From an uncultured Bacteriovoracaceae bacterium (GTDB lineage: Bacteria; Bdellovibrionota; Bacteriovoracia; Bacteriovoracales; Bacteriovoracaceae): a stretch of DNA of 64,000 nt. Below, in pieces: positions 36,658 to 45,905 of this stretch; positions within the stretch are counted from its first letter, which is position 1; each line of letters starts with the position of its first letter. The translations under genes and the position numbers were made by a program. Below the pieces are notes generated by a model that did no database searches, was not told the DNA's origin, and saw only the letters and a list, made by a program, of their open reading frames with translations. The stretch covers positions 1 through 64,000 of the forward strand of contig CATLOT010000016.1 of NCBI GenBank assembly GCA_950054155.1, given 5' to 3'.

Positions 36658-37764
36658 ATGAAAATTGGCGTACCTGGAGAAATTAAGAATAACGAAAACA
36701 GAGTTGGCCTGGTTCCATCTGGAGTTAGACAACTTGTTCAAGATGGACATGAGCTCTATGTTGAAACTAATGCTGGTCAAGGAATTGGCATCGCCGACGA
36801 GGAATATATTCAAGCTGGAGCGACGATCCTTCCCTCACTTGAAGCAGTTTTTGAAACGGCTCAAATGATTGTAAAGGTTAAGGAGCCACAGCCGCGCGAG
36901 ATCGCACTTCTTAAACCTCATCACATTCTTTATACCTACCTTCACCTTGCTGCCGACAAAGAGCTTACAGAAGGTCTAATGAACTCGGGTTCAACGTGTA
37001 TTGCCTACGAGACAATTCAGCTTCCAAACGGTGCTCTTCCCCTTCTCCTTCCTATGTCTGAAGTTGCAGGAAGAATGGCGACACAAATTGGTGCCACTTA
37101 TCTTCAAAAAGATAAGGGTGGAAAAGGCGTTCTCCTTGGTGGTGTTCCGGGGGTTATGAGAGGTAAGGTCACCGTTATTGGCTGTGGTGTCGCTGGAACT
37201 AATGCCATTAAAATGGCCATGGGTCTTGGCGCTGACGTAACGGCAATTGACCTCAATGTACAAAGACTTGCTGAAATGGATGATCTCTTTGATACAAGAA
37301 TCACAACTCTATTCTCTAATACGCAGAATATTGAAAACGCCGTTATCAACTCTGACCTCGTTATTGGAGCGGTTCTCGTTCCAGGTGCGAAGGCGCCAAA
37401 ACTCGTGACAAGAGAGATGATCTCTAAAATGGAGCCAGGTTCAGTTGTTGTTGATATTGCCGTTGATCAGGGTGGTTGTATTGAAACTTGTAAGCCTACG
37501 ACTCACCAAAACCCAACTTTCCTCGTTGATGGGGTTACTCATTATTGTGTCGCCAATATGCCTGGTGCGGTTGCAAGAACATCAACTTACGCCCTCACGA
37601 ATGTTACCCTAAAGTACGCTCGAATGATTGCGAAGCTTGGTGTCGATGAAGCCGCTTCAATTGATCCTGTTTTCCGTCCAGGGATTAATATCTATAAAGG
37701 TGGTCTTGTTTATGAACAAGTCGCTAAAGATCTTGATTTACCCTACACTCCTCTTGCCCTCTAA
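36658..37764 (+). CDS. ald: Alanine dehydrogenase
   Basis: 368 residues, the normal length. Recognised by the opening [20 protein letters not shown], substrate residues in [12 protein letters not shown] (Lys) and YTYLHLAAD (His), the Rossmann loop [12 protein letters not shown] and the signature region [12 protein letters not shown]. Catalyses reversible NAD-dependent deamination of L-alanine to pyruvate and ammonia, allowing growth on alanine. GAGGAGA precedes the ATG. Own terminator downstream; monocistronic. Confidence 0.96.
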   Translation: MKIGVPGEIKNNENRVGLVPSGVRQLVQDGHELYVETNAGQGIGIADEEYIQAGATILPSLEAVFETAQMIVKVKEPQPREIALLKPHHILYTYLHLAADKELTEGLMNSGSTCIAYETIQLPNGALPLLLPMSEVAGRMATQIGATYLQKDKGGKGVLLGGVPGVMRGKVTVIGCGVAGTNAIKMAMGLGADVTAIDLNVQRLAEMDDLFDTRITTLFSNTQNIENAVINSDLVIGAVLVPGAKAPKLVTREMISKMEPGSVVVDIAVDQGGCIETCKPTTHQNPTFLVDGVTHYCVANMPGAVARTSTYALTNVTLKYARMIAKLGVDEAASIDPVFRPGINIYKGGLVYEQVAKDLDLPYTPLAL

Positions 37765-37798
37765 GAGCAAAGGGAAGCATATTTAATTTCAATGACTT

Positions 37799-37821
37799 GG
37801 CCTCCATCTGGAGGCCTTTTT
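37799..37821 (+). terminator. Intrinsic terminator of ald
   Basis: Perfect 7-bp stem GGCCTCC / GGAGGCC with an ATCT loop and TTTTT immediately after. Confidence 0.88.
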
Positions 37822-37926
37822 CATGGCTCGATGTGTAAAAAATCTAACACGCCTTGTTATTTTTCCTCAATATGATAAAAGTCCTCACACACTTTTTTAA
37901 ACCCTTTACATAAAAGAGAGAAATTC

Positions 37927-38703
37927 ATGAAAACCCTAGCGACCCTCGCCCTCCTTTGCGGTATGGCAACGACCCAAGCTTACGTTGAAGTCCCCACAGA
38001 AACTTCAATGCAAAAAGACCTTCGTGACTACAACAAGGAAAGAATCCATATTGGAACGAAAGAAATCGTCATTACGATCGATGATGGTCCTACCCGCGGT
38101 GTAACCGATAAAATTCTCGATACGCTTAAAAAACATAATGTCCAAGCGACTTTCTTTGTCATCGCTTCAAAAGTTAATAAGAATCGTGACATCTTTCAAA
38201 GAATGCTAGATGAGGGTCATATTGTTGCGAATCACACAATGACTCACGCCAACCTGGCCAATATCAGAGGTCTTTTTAAGACCAAGAAACTTAAAGAAGA
38301 ACTCTTAGGTGCTCATGACGCCATCGAAAGCTATATGGGAAATTCATCAAAGTACTACTTCCGTGCTCCCTATGGAGCCTGGTCTCCAAAAGCGGCTAAG
38401 GTCATTAATAAGTCTGAGCATGGATCAAATTATTTTGGTCCAGTATTTTGGGATATTGGTGGCGATATTGACGGAAGTCTTTTTAAAGTCAAAAAAGCCG
38501 CTGACTGGGCCTGTTGGTCAAAGCGTTGGTCAGTTAATAAATGCTTTAAGGGCTACAAGAATGAGACTGAGCAGAAAAAAGGTGGAGTTGTTCTCTTTCA
38601 TGACCTGAATAAAAAATCGGCTGAGCTCATTGAGAAATATGTGGAAGAGTTTTCCGACCGTCCAGACTATGACTTTGTTTCTTTAGATGAAGTGAAACTA
38701 TAA
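37927..38703 (+). CDS. Secreted polysaccharide deacetylase (NodB/CE4)
   Basis: 258 residues with signal peptide (LATLALLCGMATTQA). CE4 motifs in order: IVITIDDGPTRG (base and metal Asp), NHTMTH (H-x3-H metal ligands), FRAPYGAWSP (Arg/Pro motif), a Trp/Asp region VFWDIGGDIDG and GVVLFHD near the end. Would deacetylate N-acetylated sugars in peptidoglycan or another polysaccharide in the envelope. In predatory relatives such enzymes modify prey walls, but nothing here shows that. Confidence 0.92.
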   Translation: MKTLATLALLCGMATTQAYVEVPTETSMQKDLRDYNKERIHIGTKEIVITIDDGPTRGVTDKILDTLKKHNVQATFFVIASKVNKNRDIFQRMLDEGHIVANHTMTHANLANIRGLFKTKKLKEELLGAHDAIESYMGNSSKYYFRAPYGAWSPKAAKVINKSEHGSNYFGPVFWDIGGDIDGSLFKVKKAADWACWSKRWSVNKCFKGYKNETEQKKGGVVLFHDLNKKSAELIEKYVEEFSDRPDYDFVSLDEVKL

Positions 38704-38710
38704 AATGATT

Positions 38711-38736
38711 ACCCCTGCCCATGGCGGGGGTTTTTA
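38711..38736 (+). terminator. Intrinsic terminator of deacetylase gene
   Basis: Hairpin CCCCTGCC / GGCGGGGG with one internal mismatch and a two-base loop, followed by TTTTTATT. It ends about 16 bases before the fliL start, so fliL needs its own promoter or readthrough. Confidence 0.75.
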
Positions 38737-38751
38737 TTGTATGATGGTTGT

Positions 38752-39222
38752 ATGACTGGAAATAAAACCATTGATACAGTACTTGTCGGATTTTTAACCC
38801 TAGCAACCCTTGGAACACTGGGCGTCTTTGTTTACACAGAAATTGTTTTTAAACGTCCCCTTCCCTCCGATACTGTCGAGCTTAAAAACCTCAAAACAGA
38901 TGCCCAAACTGAAATTGCACCGGAAGTCTATAAGCTTGATAAAATGGTTATCAATCTGAACTCGCAAGGAAGCCGCTTACGCTTTCTCGATGTCGAAATT
39001 CACTTTGTTCCCTTCAAGTCCGAATTTGTTGAAATGCTCGATGGTAAGAAAGTTTACATTCAAGATGCCATCATTGATATCGCCAGCAATATGGCCCCGG
39101 ATGAACTCAATACTGTCGCCGGAAAAGTTCTTCTCGAAGAGAGAATCCGCAGACGAATCAATGACTTCTTTGGTAAAAGCCTTGTAAAAGAAATATTCTT
39201 CTCAAAATTTATCGTTCAGTAA
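38752..39222 (+). CDS. fliL: FliL family flagellar basal-body protein
   Basis: 156 residues: one membrane helix (about 7-29, VLVGFLTLATLGTLGVFVYT), a Pro-rich linker and a periplasmic domain matching FliL (VYKLDKMVINLNSQGSRLRFLDVEIHF... split: YKLDKMVINLN, RFLDVEIHF, RINDFFG). FliL supports stator function. The ATG at 38752 is chosen because the longer frame starts inside the terminator; its Shine-Dalgarno (GATGG) is weak. No other flagellar gene is nearby. A parvulin gene follows by 20 bases. Confidence 0.82.
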   Translation: MTGNKTIDTVLVGFLTLATLGTLGVFVYTEIVFKRPLPSDTVELKNLKTDAQTEIAPEVYKLDKMVINLNSQGSRLRFLDVEIHFVPFKSEFVEMLDGKKVYIQDAIIDIASNMAPDELNTVAGKVLLEERIRRRINDFFGKSLVKEIFFSKFIVQ

Positions 39223-39242
39223 TTTTTAAAGGAAAGAGACTC

Positions 39243-39512
39243 ATGTCAAAAATGCGTGCTAAACACATCCTCGTTGAACATCAATTTGAAGCCGACGACC
39301 TAGTAAGAAAGATCTCTGAGGGTGTGCCCTTTGAGAAACTTGCTCAAGACTTTTCCAACTGCCCATCTGGAAGAGATGGCGGTGATCTTGGTGAGTTTGG
39401 CAAGGGTATGATGGTTAAACCCTTTGAGGAAGCCGTTCTCGCTCTCAAGGAAGGAGAGGTATCAGCTCCTGTTAAGACGCAATTTGGTTACCATCTTATT
39501 TTGCGCTACTAA
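39243..39512 (+). CDS. Parvulin-type peptidyl-prolyl isomerase (PpiC-like)
   Basis: 89 residues, a single stand-alone parvulin domain like E. coli PpiC (93). Hallmarks: RAKHILVE, FEKLAQDFSNCPSGRDGGDLG, FGKGMMVKPFEEA and QFGYHLI. No signal peptide, so cytoplasmic. AAAGGAAAGAG precedes the ATG. Ends 17 bases inside the convergent TolC-family gene. Confidence 0.95.
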   Translation: MSKMRAKHILVEHQFEADDLVRKISEGVPFEKLAQDFSNCPSGRDGGDLGEFGKGMMVKPFEEAVLALKEGEVSAPVKTQFGYHLILRY

Positions 39513-40884
39513 TTAAAGGAAAATCGAGAAGAATCTCGCGGTACTTAGCGACGGTCTCTTGATAGTCTAGAAGAGCTTCAATTCTTTTAAAACGAGCGGC
39601 AAAGGTATTTTGCTCTCTCAGATTGACCACGAAGAAGTCACTGGCTCCGGAGCTAAACTTCTTTCTCTCCCCTTTCTCTAATTCCTCACCGAGAGCAACT
39701 TCCCGCTTCGTATTTTGGATAATGTTTAAAGAAGCTTCTAATTTAGTTCGTAACTGAAGAAGTCTCATTCTTAGTTTATCGCGCATTAGCCTATACTCGT
39801 GATTCAGAACTCTTTGCTTAGCACGCGCAGCAGACCTCTTACCATTAATTAGATTTCTCTCTAAGGGAATATCCATCCCCACGAGGATCTTATGATCAGT
39901 GCCTTGTAGAGTTTTAGAGCCGTCTCCGTAGTCCCTTAAAACTTCATACTTCACTTTTAGGTCGGGTAGCCCTCTTGAGTTGAAAAATTCAACATTTTGC
40001 TTAGCCGTTTCAATCTCCATTTTGAGTGCATTTAAGGTAAAGTTCTTATCCTTTAGCTCATCAAGAGGGAGGTCTTTATTCTTAATGGGCGTATTTTCCA
40101 TATCCTCTAATCCGGGAAGGTTCTTATCGAAGGAGAGAATGGGGTTCCCCTCAGCGTCGCGATAATAGAGAGAAAGGTAGTAGCCTGCCACTGTAAAATA
40201 GGCCTTTGCTTTTTCAACTTTGGTTTTTCTTTTAACGATATATTGCTCATTTTCAACAGCATAAAGTCGTGCAAGGTCGCCCTTTTTAATTCTCTTCACA
40301 AAGGCCACTTGGCGCTTTTGGGCGAGTTGCAAGAGATCCTTTGCCACACGTAGCTTATGACCTGCTGCGACCCAATTCCAATAGGCAATTGAAGCTTCTT
40401 TTTGAAGCTTCATCATCGTCTCTTTATTAAGCCATTCACTTTGGCTGAGGTCTATTTTGCTAATAGCGAGCTTGAGTCTCTTATCATCGATGGAGAAATT
40501 TCTAAGGAGATTGAAACTAAGACCGGCCATGGCCTGACCTTCATCTAACGTAAGGGCATCTCCTTCATAGTCAGGAAAGGAGCCACTTGATTTCTTATAA
40601 CCGGCGTAAACCTTGGCGCCAAAGACAGGCAAAGGTTTTTCTATTTTACCTTTAAATGTTTCTCCAGGGTAATAGCCACCGTTTCGCTTGTAATAACTTA
40701 AATTAACACTACTATCAAAAGCCCCTTCGCTTGCTCGAATATTTTCTCTAGCGGCAATAACTTTTTCAAGAGAGGCCAAGACCTTCGGCGCCTGCTCCCT
40801 CGTCGACCTTAGGACAGACTCCAAGGGAAGTACCTCACCATAACTAGAGGAAATCAAACTTAACAAACAGAAAAATAAACTCAC
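39496..40884 (-). CDS. TolC-family outer membrane protein
   Basis: 462 residues with a signal peptide (FFCLLSLISSSYG). Long amphipathic helices (KLQKEASIAYWNWVAAGHKL; later AARAKQRVLNHEYRLMRDKL) occupy the places of the TolC tunnel helices, repeated twice as in the TolC/OEP fold. Would form the outer-membrane channel for the HlyD/ABC proteins encoded just upstream with four-base overlaps. Confidence 0.85.
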   Translation of the reverse strand: MSLFFCLLSLISSSYGEVLPLESVLRSTREQAPKVLASLEKVIAARENIRASEGAFDSSVNLSYYKRNGGYYPGETFKGKIEKPLPVFGAKVYAGYKKSSGSFPDYEGDALTLDEGQAMAGLSFNLLRNFSIDDKRLKLAISKIDLSQSEWLNKETMMKLQKEASIAYWNWVAAGHKLRVAKDLLQLAQKRQVAFVKRIKKGDLARLYAVENEQYIVKRKTKVEKAKAYFTVAGYYLSLYYRDAEGNPILSFDKNLPGLEDMENTPIKNKDLPLDELKDKNFTLNALKMEIETAKQNVEFFNSRGLPDLKVKYEVLRDYGDGSKTLQGTDHKILVGMDIPLERNLINGKRSAARAKQRVLNHEYRLMRDKLRMRLLQLRTKLEASLNIIQNTKREVALGEELEKGERKKFSSGASDFFVVNLREQNTFAARFKRIEALLDYQETVAKYREILLDFPLISSAK

Positions 40885-41945
40885 TCTTCATCCTTTTTAC
40901 TTTTCTTTTTCTTTTCGGCCTTAGGCAAAGTGAGAGGATTGTTCTCCACAGGAATACTTGGCGGGAAACCGTTGAAGATTCGCCAAAGCTCAAATCCAAG
41001 TTTCACCGTATCAAGAAGAACCCATCCCACAACTCGAGTTCCCTGACGTAAGAAGAGAGTATCTGGCCATGCCTCATCAGTTTCAGGGATTACGAGTACC
41101 CTGAATTTCCCCTTTTTATTAACGGAGGGGTCAACACTGTAAACAACGCCAGCGAAAGTACCGACAGCAACAGCAGGCCACCCACTAAATTGAACGGCGG
41201 GCCACCCCTCAAACTGGAGTCTAACGTGTCGCCCAGGATGAACGAGGGGAAGATCGTTACCATCGACGTAGATTTCAGCAGCAGGCTTTAAGTTCTTAGG
41301 AACAAAAACGGCAAGGGCATCGCCCTCGTTTACAAATACTGCTCCTCCCCCATTGAGAGTGCTGAGAACGGTTCCTTCTCGTTGGGCCTGAACAAGTTGG
41401 CGTTGTTGTCTTGAGTACTTTACTTCAGCCTTTGCCAGTGATGCCGCTGCTGAAGCCTCTTCACTTAGAAGTTTCTTATAGGTAATTTTTGCTTTTTCAA
41501 ACTTTACTCGTGAACTGAGTCCTTGATTAAAGAGTTCTTCCTGACGCCGATAGTTCTTCTCTGCGGTTTCACTCGCAAGTTTTGAAACTTCAAATTTTTG
41601 AATGGCACTATCTCTTTCAATTTGCAGTCGCTCTACAAAATTAGGATCATTATCAACAATCTCAACAATGGGGTCACCTACTTTAACGTAATCCCCATCT
41701 TTAACAAACCACCTTTGGATTCGCCCACTGACAGGTGCATTTACATATTGAACTCGGTCATTGGGATCAATTGCAGTAATCCTTCCCGCTCCTGTACTGG
41801 TCTGTTGCCACGGAGTAATGAGAAGCAATAAACAAATGAAAGAGAAACTCCCCATGAGAAGCTTAGAAAAGCTTTGCTGCCAAGAGCTTACGCCCTCACC
41901 CTTTAAACACTTATACTCTGAGAGGTTCTTGTCATCAAAAATCAT
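40881..41945 (-). CDS. HlyD-type membrane fusion protein
   Basis: 354 residues. One inner-membrane helix (about 32-50, SFSFICLLLLITPW), a lipoyl half-motif (VNAPVSGRIQRWFVKDGDYV), a long coiled-coil hairpin (about 110-195) and a beta-barrel domain (PAAEIYVDGNDLPLVHPGRH). Adapter bridging the inner-membrane ABC protein to the TolC-family channel. Start and stop overlap both neighbours by four bases, so the three proteins are made together. Confidence 0.88.
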   Translation of the reverse strand: MIFDDKNLSEYKCLKGEGVSSWQQSFSKLLMGSFSFICLLLLITPWQQTSTGAGRITAIDPNDRVQYVNAPVSGRIQRWFVKDGDYVKVGDPIVEIVDNDPNFVERLQIERDSAIQKFEVSKLASETAEKNYRRQEELFNQGLSSRVKFEKAKITYKKLLSEEASAAASLAKAEVKYSRQQRQLVQAQREGTVLSTLNGGGAVFVNEGDALAVFVPKNLKPAAEIYVDGNDLPLVHPGRHVRLQFEGWPAVQFSGWPAVAVGTFAGVVYSVDPSVNKKGKFRVLVIPETDEAWPDTLFLRQGTRVVGWVLLDTVKLGFELWRIFNGFPPSIPVENNPLTLPKAEKKKKSKKDEE

Positions 41946-43600
41946 AGTGATCCTCCCTCAATTTTATTTCGGCTAAAAGAGATCGCCTCATCAAATGAGC
42001 TCGATTGAGTTCCAATGCCGGCTGACCACACTAGAACTCCAATTCCCTTATCTTTGAGCGCTGAAAGGACCTTTTCTTGGAGGGCTGTTGGGATTTGATG
42101 GAAGACAGAAGAGATAACGACCCATGAAGGCTTCTTCATAATAGCCCTCGCCAAATCGAGGCGAATAATCTCACCGACACTTAACACCCCGGCCTCAGGC
42201 CACAAGATAGTATCCGTTTTCTCAGGAAGCCTTCCAATCAATTCTGAAAGTCCCACGAGGTCGAGGGCTTCATTGATTTGGGCTTCGCTATAATTTTCAA
42301 TACCCCAGCTCAAATTTTCTTCAACAGAACCTTCGATTATTTTCGGGTTATCAATAATGTAAATTTCATCTCTCCAAGCATAGGGACAGACATTTGTGAT
42401 GTTATATTCCCCAAAGAGAATTCTTCCTCGTCTCGGTTGAACTTCGGCATTGATAAGTTCTAAGAAAGCCCTTTGGGTGGAATCAAAGTCTTCTGTAATG
42501 AGATAGTTCTTTCCGACTTCAAAGACTTGATTATAACTGTAGCGGCTTCCCGCTCTTTCAAAGTGAACATCATCAAAGACGATATTTCCCTCTTTGGGAT
42601 CAAGCTTGATATCACCAGAGGGATTCTCCGTTTGAATTGGAATAAAGTCGGCTAGCTTATCTAGACTTGCATGGACATCGTACACACTCTCAAGATAGTC
42701 ACCGGCCTTAGCAAAACCAGAGAGAATAACGGCAACAACAATCTCAGCCGCCACAAGCTGACCAAGAGTCAGCTGACCTTCCATGACAAGAAAGCCACCG
42801 AGACCAAGAATCAAGGCACTAAGAAAGGCATAGATTCCAAGGAGCATGATGATCTGACGAAAGAGGTACTTAAAATGAATCCCCCTCTTTTCAAGGTAAT
42901 GACTGATCACTCCATCTGTGCGCTTCTTTGCAGCGGCACGACCAGAAAGGGACTTAAAGAGTTTGTTGGTTTGAGTGAGCTGTTCGAGCCAGGCGGCGAC
43001 CTTGTATTTGGCTTTGGATTCTTTGATTGCAGAGTCCATCGCTTTTTGACCAAAGAGGATCCAAACGAGGGCGAGAAGTCCGGCTAAAACAATATCAAAG
43101 GCTAAGAAGTACGGATGATAAAAGGCAAGAAGAAGCATGCCTACAATTGTTTGAAGAACGAGAGCAACCCCTTCAGCAAGAATTTTAGAGACTGCTTTTT
43201 TGACGGCATCAATCTCAAAGAAGCGATTGATAAGGTCTCCGCGGTAAACTTGCTGGAGACTTTCCTCTTTCGCATTCATGATGTGCTGAGAAATCTCCAA
43301 GGTGGCCCTCGCAAAGAAATGGCGCTGGAAGTATTCAATCGCATAATCTTGCAGCCCCCTGAGCATCCCAGAAAAACCAAGAAGGGCGAGAAGAAGTAAA
43401 CTGACAATGATAAGCGGCTGCTTAAGAACTGCGAAAGTGACAGTGTTAACCAGAGCTTGAATTGAGATGGGTATGGCAAGGGAAAGAAGAGAAATAGCGC
43501 AGGCGTAAATAAAGGTGACGATGTAAAAGTTTTTTTCTGGTTTTAGGATCCTTATCCATAGGGCAAATCCCCTAGGCTTCTCATTATCAACACCCCGCAT
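41942..43600 (-). CDS. ABC exporter with degenerate (likely inactive) ATPase domain
   Basis: 552 residues. Residues 1-310 are a normal six-helix ABC exporter domain. Residues 330-540 align with an ABC ATPase (DPKEGNIVFDDVHFERAGSR, RGRILFGEYNI, GSVEENLSWGIENYSE, ARAIMKKPSW), but every catalytic motif is lost: Walker A reads ITEDFDSTQ (no Lys), the Q-loop IIDNP (no Gln), the signature LSVGE, Walker B plus Glu VVISSVF (no Asp or Glu), and the H-loop VLVWSAG (no His). The gene is intact with no frameshift and is coupled to HlyD and TolC genes. Probably a non-hydrolysing scaffold or one that pairs with another ATPase. Confidence 0.85.
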   Translation of the reverse strand: MRGVDNEKPRGFALWIRILKPEKNFYIVTFIYACAISLLSLAIPISIQALVNTVTFAVLKQPLIIVSLLLLALLGFSGMLRGLQDYAIEYFQRHFFARATLEISQHIMNAKEESLQQVYRGDLINRFFEIDAVKKAVSKILAEGVALVLQTIVGMLLLAFYHPYFLAFDIVLAGLLALVWILFGQKAMDSAIKESKAKYKVAAWLEQLTQTNKLFKSLSGRAAAKKRTDGVISHYLEKRGIHFKYLFRQIIMLLGIYAFLSALILGLGGFLVMEGQLTLGQLVAAEIVVAVILSGFAKAGDYLESVYDVHASLDKLADFIPIQTENPSGDIKLDPKEGNIVFDDVHFERAGSRYSYNQVFEVGKNYLITEDFDSTQRAFLELINAEVQPRRGRILFGEYNITNVCPYAWRDEIYIIDNPKIIEGSVEENLSWGIENYSEAQINEALDLVGLSELIGRLPEKTDTILWPEAGVLSVGEIIRLDLARAIMKKPSWVVISSVFHQIPTALQEKVLSALKDKGIGVLVWSAGIGTQSSSFDEAISFSRNKIEGGSL

Positions 43601-43904
43601 AAGGCAAGTTCTCCCTTTCGACTTCTCTAAACTAAAACACTCCTTCTTTTTTAACCTAAATCTCCAGTGTTTTCTACAACTTACTCAAATATCGAAACTA
43701 GACAATTATGCCCAGAAGATGGGGCAAACTTAGCCTATCTCTGCGTGGGAAAGCCTTGAGAAATACTCTCTTAACCTATTGTTTTTAAATAAGTTCTTAA
43801 AGATACGAGCTTTTTTCAGACTCAATTAATCAAGTAAGCCCTTAAAATTAAAATTACTTTGCAAAGTTTTAGGGAGAAAAACCGATTAGGTATGTGAATA
43901 AATT
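43601..43904. promoter_or_regulatory. Divergent intergenic region between ABC operon and Cys-rich lipoprotein
   Basis: About 300 bases that should hold the promoters of both flanking transcripts. A short stem TGCCC / GGGCA lies at about 43708-43727. The AT-rich part near the lipoprotein gene (around 43780-43870) is a likely plus-strand promoter zone, but I cannot name a clear -35/-10 pair. AGGGAG (43871-43876) is about 28 bases before the start and too far to be the ribosome site. Confidence 0.3.
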
Positions 43905-45875
43905 ATGAAAAGAACAAGGTCGTTCCCTCCATTTTTTGTAACCCTCATCATCACGCTCAGCTTGTTGGCGAGTTCGTGCGTTGAAAATGGTGGTTCGGGT
44001 ACGACAAGAAAAGGCATCAGCTCTTCTACGGGAACCACAATTTCTGGTGGTTCGACGACGAGTGGAAATGGAGCTGGCCCCAGCGATGATACCGTCGGAA
44101 ATATTACCGATGAAATCCTAGAAGGTGGCATTGCTGATCTTCGCCACATCGTTGACCCCTTCACGGGAACCTACAAGACGAAAGTAACGATTCCTAAAAA
44201 CTACAAAGGCCTCCTCTATCTCTCAGGACTCAATATTGCTGGTTTAAGTGACAAGCTTGTGAGTGTTCGCTTTCGCTTTGGTCGTGAACGAGAAGAGATT
44301 ATTATTCCCGCTACCATTGGTATCGCTCAAGGGATTACACCTCAGACCAATGTCAGGGTTCTCATTTTAGATCTTGAAGATCAGCCCTTTCAAGACCTTC
44401 GCCTTCCCTATGACCTCTTTGACTACAATGATTATGACACTGATGATGATGGTGTTGAGTTCGGTCCGGGGGATGACCTGTCGGAGCCGACAAATGACCC
44501 GCGTGACTCTGGCCTTTATTGTCGAGGCCTTCTGCTCGAAGACGACCCCACCTTCACCATCAGCACTCTTAATGACAAGTGTGATGCAGCTGGTGAGACA
44601 TGCCTCTATTCTTACGCCAAAATTTTAGACTCTGCCCTCTACTATAACGACAATGGAAACTTTCTGGGCCTCACTCCTTCTGAACCCCAGATTGACCTAA
44701 CCTCCAATGGCTATGCAACAGAAGATCAAAGTGAGCTTTTAAAGAAATGCTTGCCTGACACGAACCACAGAGCAAGTGTGAAGGATGTTCTCCAGGCCCT
44801 CGACTCGACCAACACTACAGTCTTCTACGGCGATCAAACTCTCTATAACGGTTTCACTTACTTTGGCCCTTATAGACCTGCGAATATTAATGAATGGGAG
44901 CTCTCTTTTGAAGCTGCCTTTAGTGATATGAGCGTCGCTGGAACAGAGCCAAGTGGACTCTTTCAAAAAGTACTCAGTTTGAGCCCTACTAACTCTGCGG
45001 CCAATCCCAATGAAAAAGCGAATGGGGGCTTTCAATCCTTCCTCTTTCCAAGAAGTGGACGAATGGACCTACGCTCAAATGTTGAATATATCGGCTTCTC
45101 TGATGTTAGCAATGCTGCTTCGGAAGCGAGAACCATTCGCTCCCTTGTTAGTTCTGGTGAATCTAATCATATGGATGGTTGTAATTTACGTGTCTCAAGT
45201 TTTAAAGCGTCCAATACCACCAGCAATTCTGCTAATGAAAGTATCGCGAGCTGTACTGTTACAGGAACTATTGACCTTATTTATACTGATCGTGATACCA
45301 ATGAAGTCAACACCATCACAACCTCTAGAGATCTTAAGTTACAGATCACTCGGGCCAGTGAAACTGACTTTGAAGGCAATGAAGTTCGCTACTCTGCTCT
45401 GACGAAATGTTCAAACTCCAATGCTTGTGGATCTGACGAGTGTTGTTTTAATGAAAGATGTTGGTCAAATAATCTCGTCAGCCAATGCCTTGAAGATGTC
45501 GCTGAAGAAGGCAACCTCAACACAGGTGAAGTCTGTAATTCAGATTTTCAATGCTCTTCCCTCTGTTGTTCAAGTACTTCTAATACTTGTGCCCCTCACA
45601 ATGCCGATGATGATGTTCTGTGCAGTAAGTCTCCAGGTCAGGCCTGTGTGACTAAAGAGTTTTGCCGTAAAGAAAATATCCCCACCTGCTTTATTGTGAA
45701 GACGGGAACTAATAACCAGGGTCAAACCACCTGTACACGCCGCTGCTACAATGTCCCCACCTTTGGCGACTGTACTGCAGGGACATGTGTACCTCCTCAA
45801 GTGCCAGAAGTTCCGGCTTTTGACCCTGAAAACCCAGATTGTTCCACAGCGATTGACCCTCCAACAAACCTCTAA
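43905..45875 (+). CDS. Large cysteine-rich lipoprotein, unknown
   Basis: 656 residues. Lipoprotein signal ends in LLASSC, then a Gly/Ser/Thr-rich linker (about 25-60). The middle has a DYDTDDDGVEFG acidic stretch that may bind calcium. The C-terminal 170 residues are Cys-rich with spaced pairs: SNACGSDECCFNERC, CNSDFQCSSLCC, GQACVTKEFC and TCTRRC. This spacing resembles small disulfide domains of the Dickkopf type seen in other secreted bacterial proteins. It is probably displayed on the cell surface. Function unknown; a role in contact with other cells is possible but not shown. Confidence 0.7.
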   Translation: MKRTRSFPPFFVTLIITLSLLASSCVENGGSGTTRKGISSSTGTTISGGSTTSGNGAGPSDDTVGNITDEILEGGIADLRHIVDPFTGTYKTKVTIPKNYKGLLYLSGLNIAGLSDKLVSVRFRFGREREEIIIPATIGIAQGITPQTNVRVLILDLEDQPFQDLRLPYDLFDYNDYDTDDDGVEFGPGDDLSEPTNDPRDSGLYCRGLLLEDDPTFTISTLNDKCDAAGETCLYSYAKILDSALYYNDNGNFLGLTPSEPQIDLTSNGYATEDQSELLKKCLPDTNHRASVKDVLQALDSTNTTVFYGDQTLYNGFTYFGPYRPANINEWELSFEAAFSDMSVAGTEPSGLFQKVLSLSPTNSAANPNEKANGGFQSFLFPRSGRMDLRSNVEYIGFSDVSNAASEARTIRSLVSSGESNHMDGCNLRVSSFKASNTTSNSANESIASCTVTGTIDLIYTDRDTNEVNTITTSRDLKLQITRASETDFEGNEVRYSALTKCSNSNACGSDECCFNERCWSNNLVSQCLEDVAEEGNLNTGEVCNSDFQCSSLCCSSTSNTCAPHNADDDVLCSKSPGQACVTKEFCRKENIPTCFIVKTGTNNQGQTTCTRRCYNVPTFGDCTAGTCVPPQVPEVPAFDPENPDCSTAIDPPTNL

Positions 45876-45905
45876 TATCCTGTTTGTAACATTTAAGGAG
45901 AAGTC

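Noticed and set aside
42671-43399. Plus-strand open frames over the ABC gene
   Set aside because: No domain or ribosome site, and wholly inside a well-supported gene on the other strand.
43708-43760. GGGGCAAAC ... GGGAAAGCC, reminiscent of a c-di-GMP-I riboswitch core
   Set aside because: The P1b stem between the two blocks cannot be formed, the GACGCAAAGCC element is not matched, and the second hairpin is missing. Only two short words agree.
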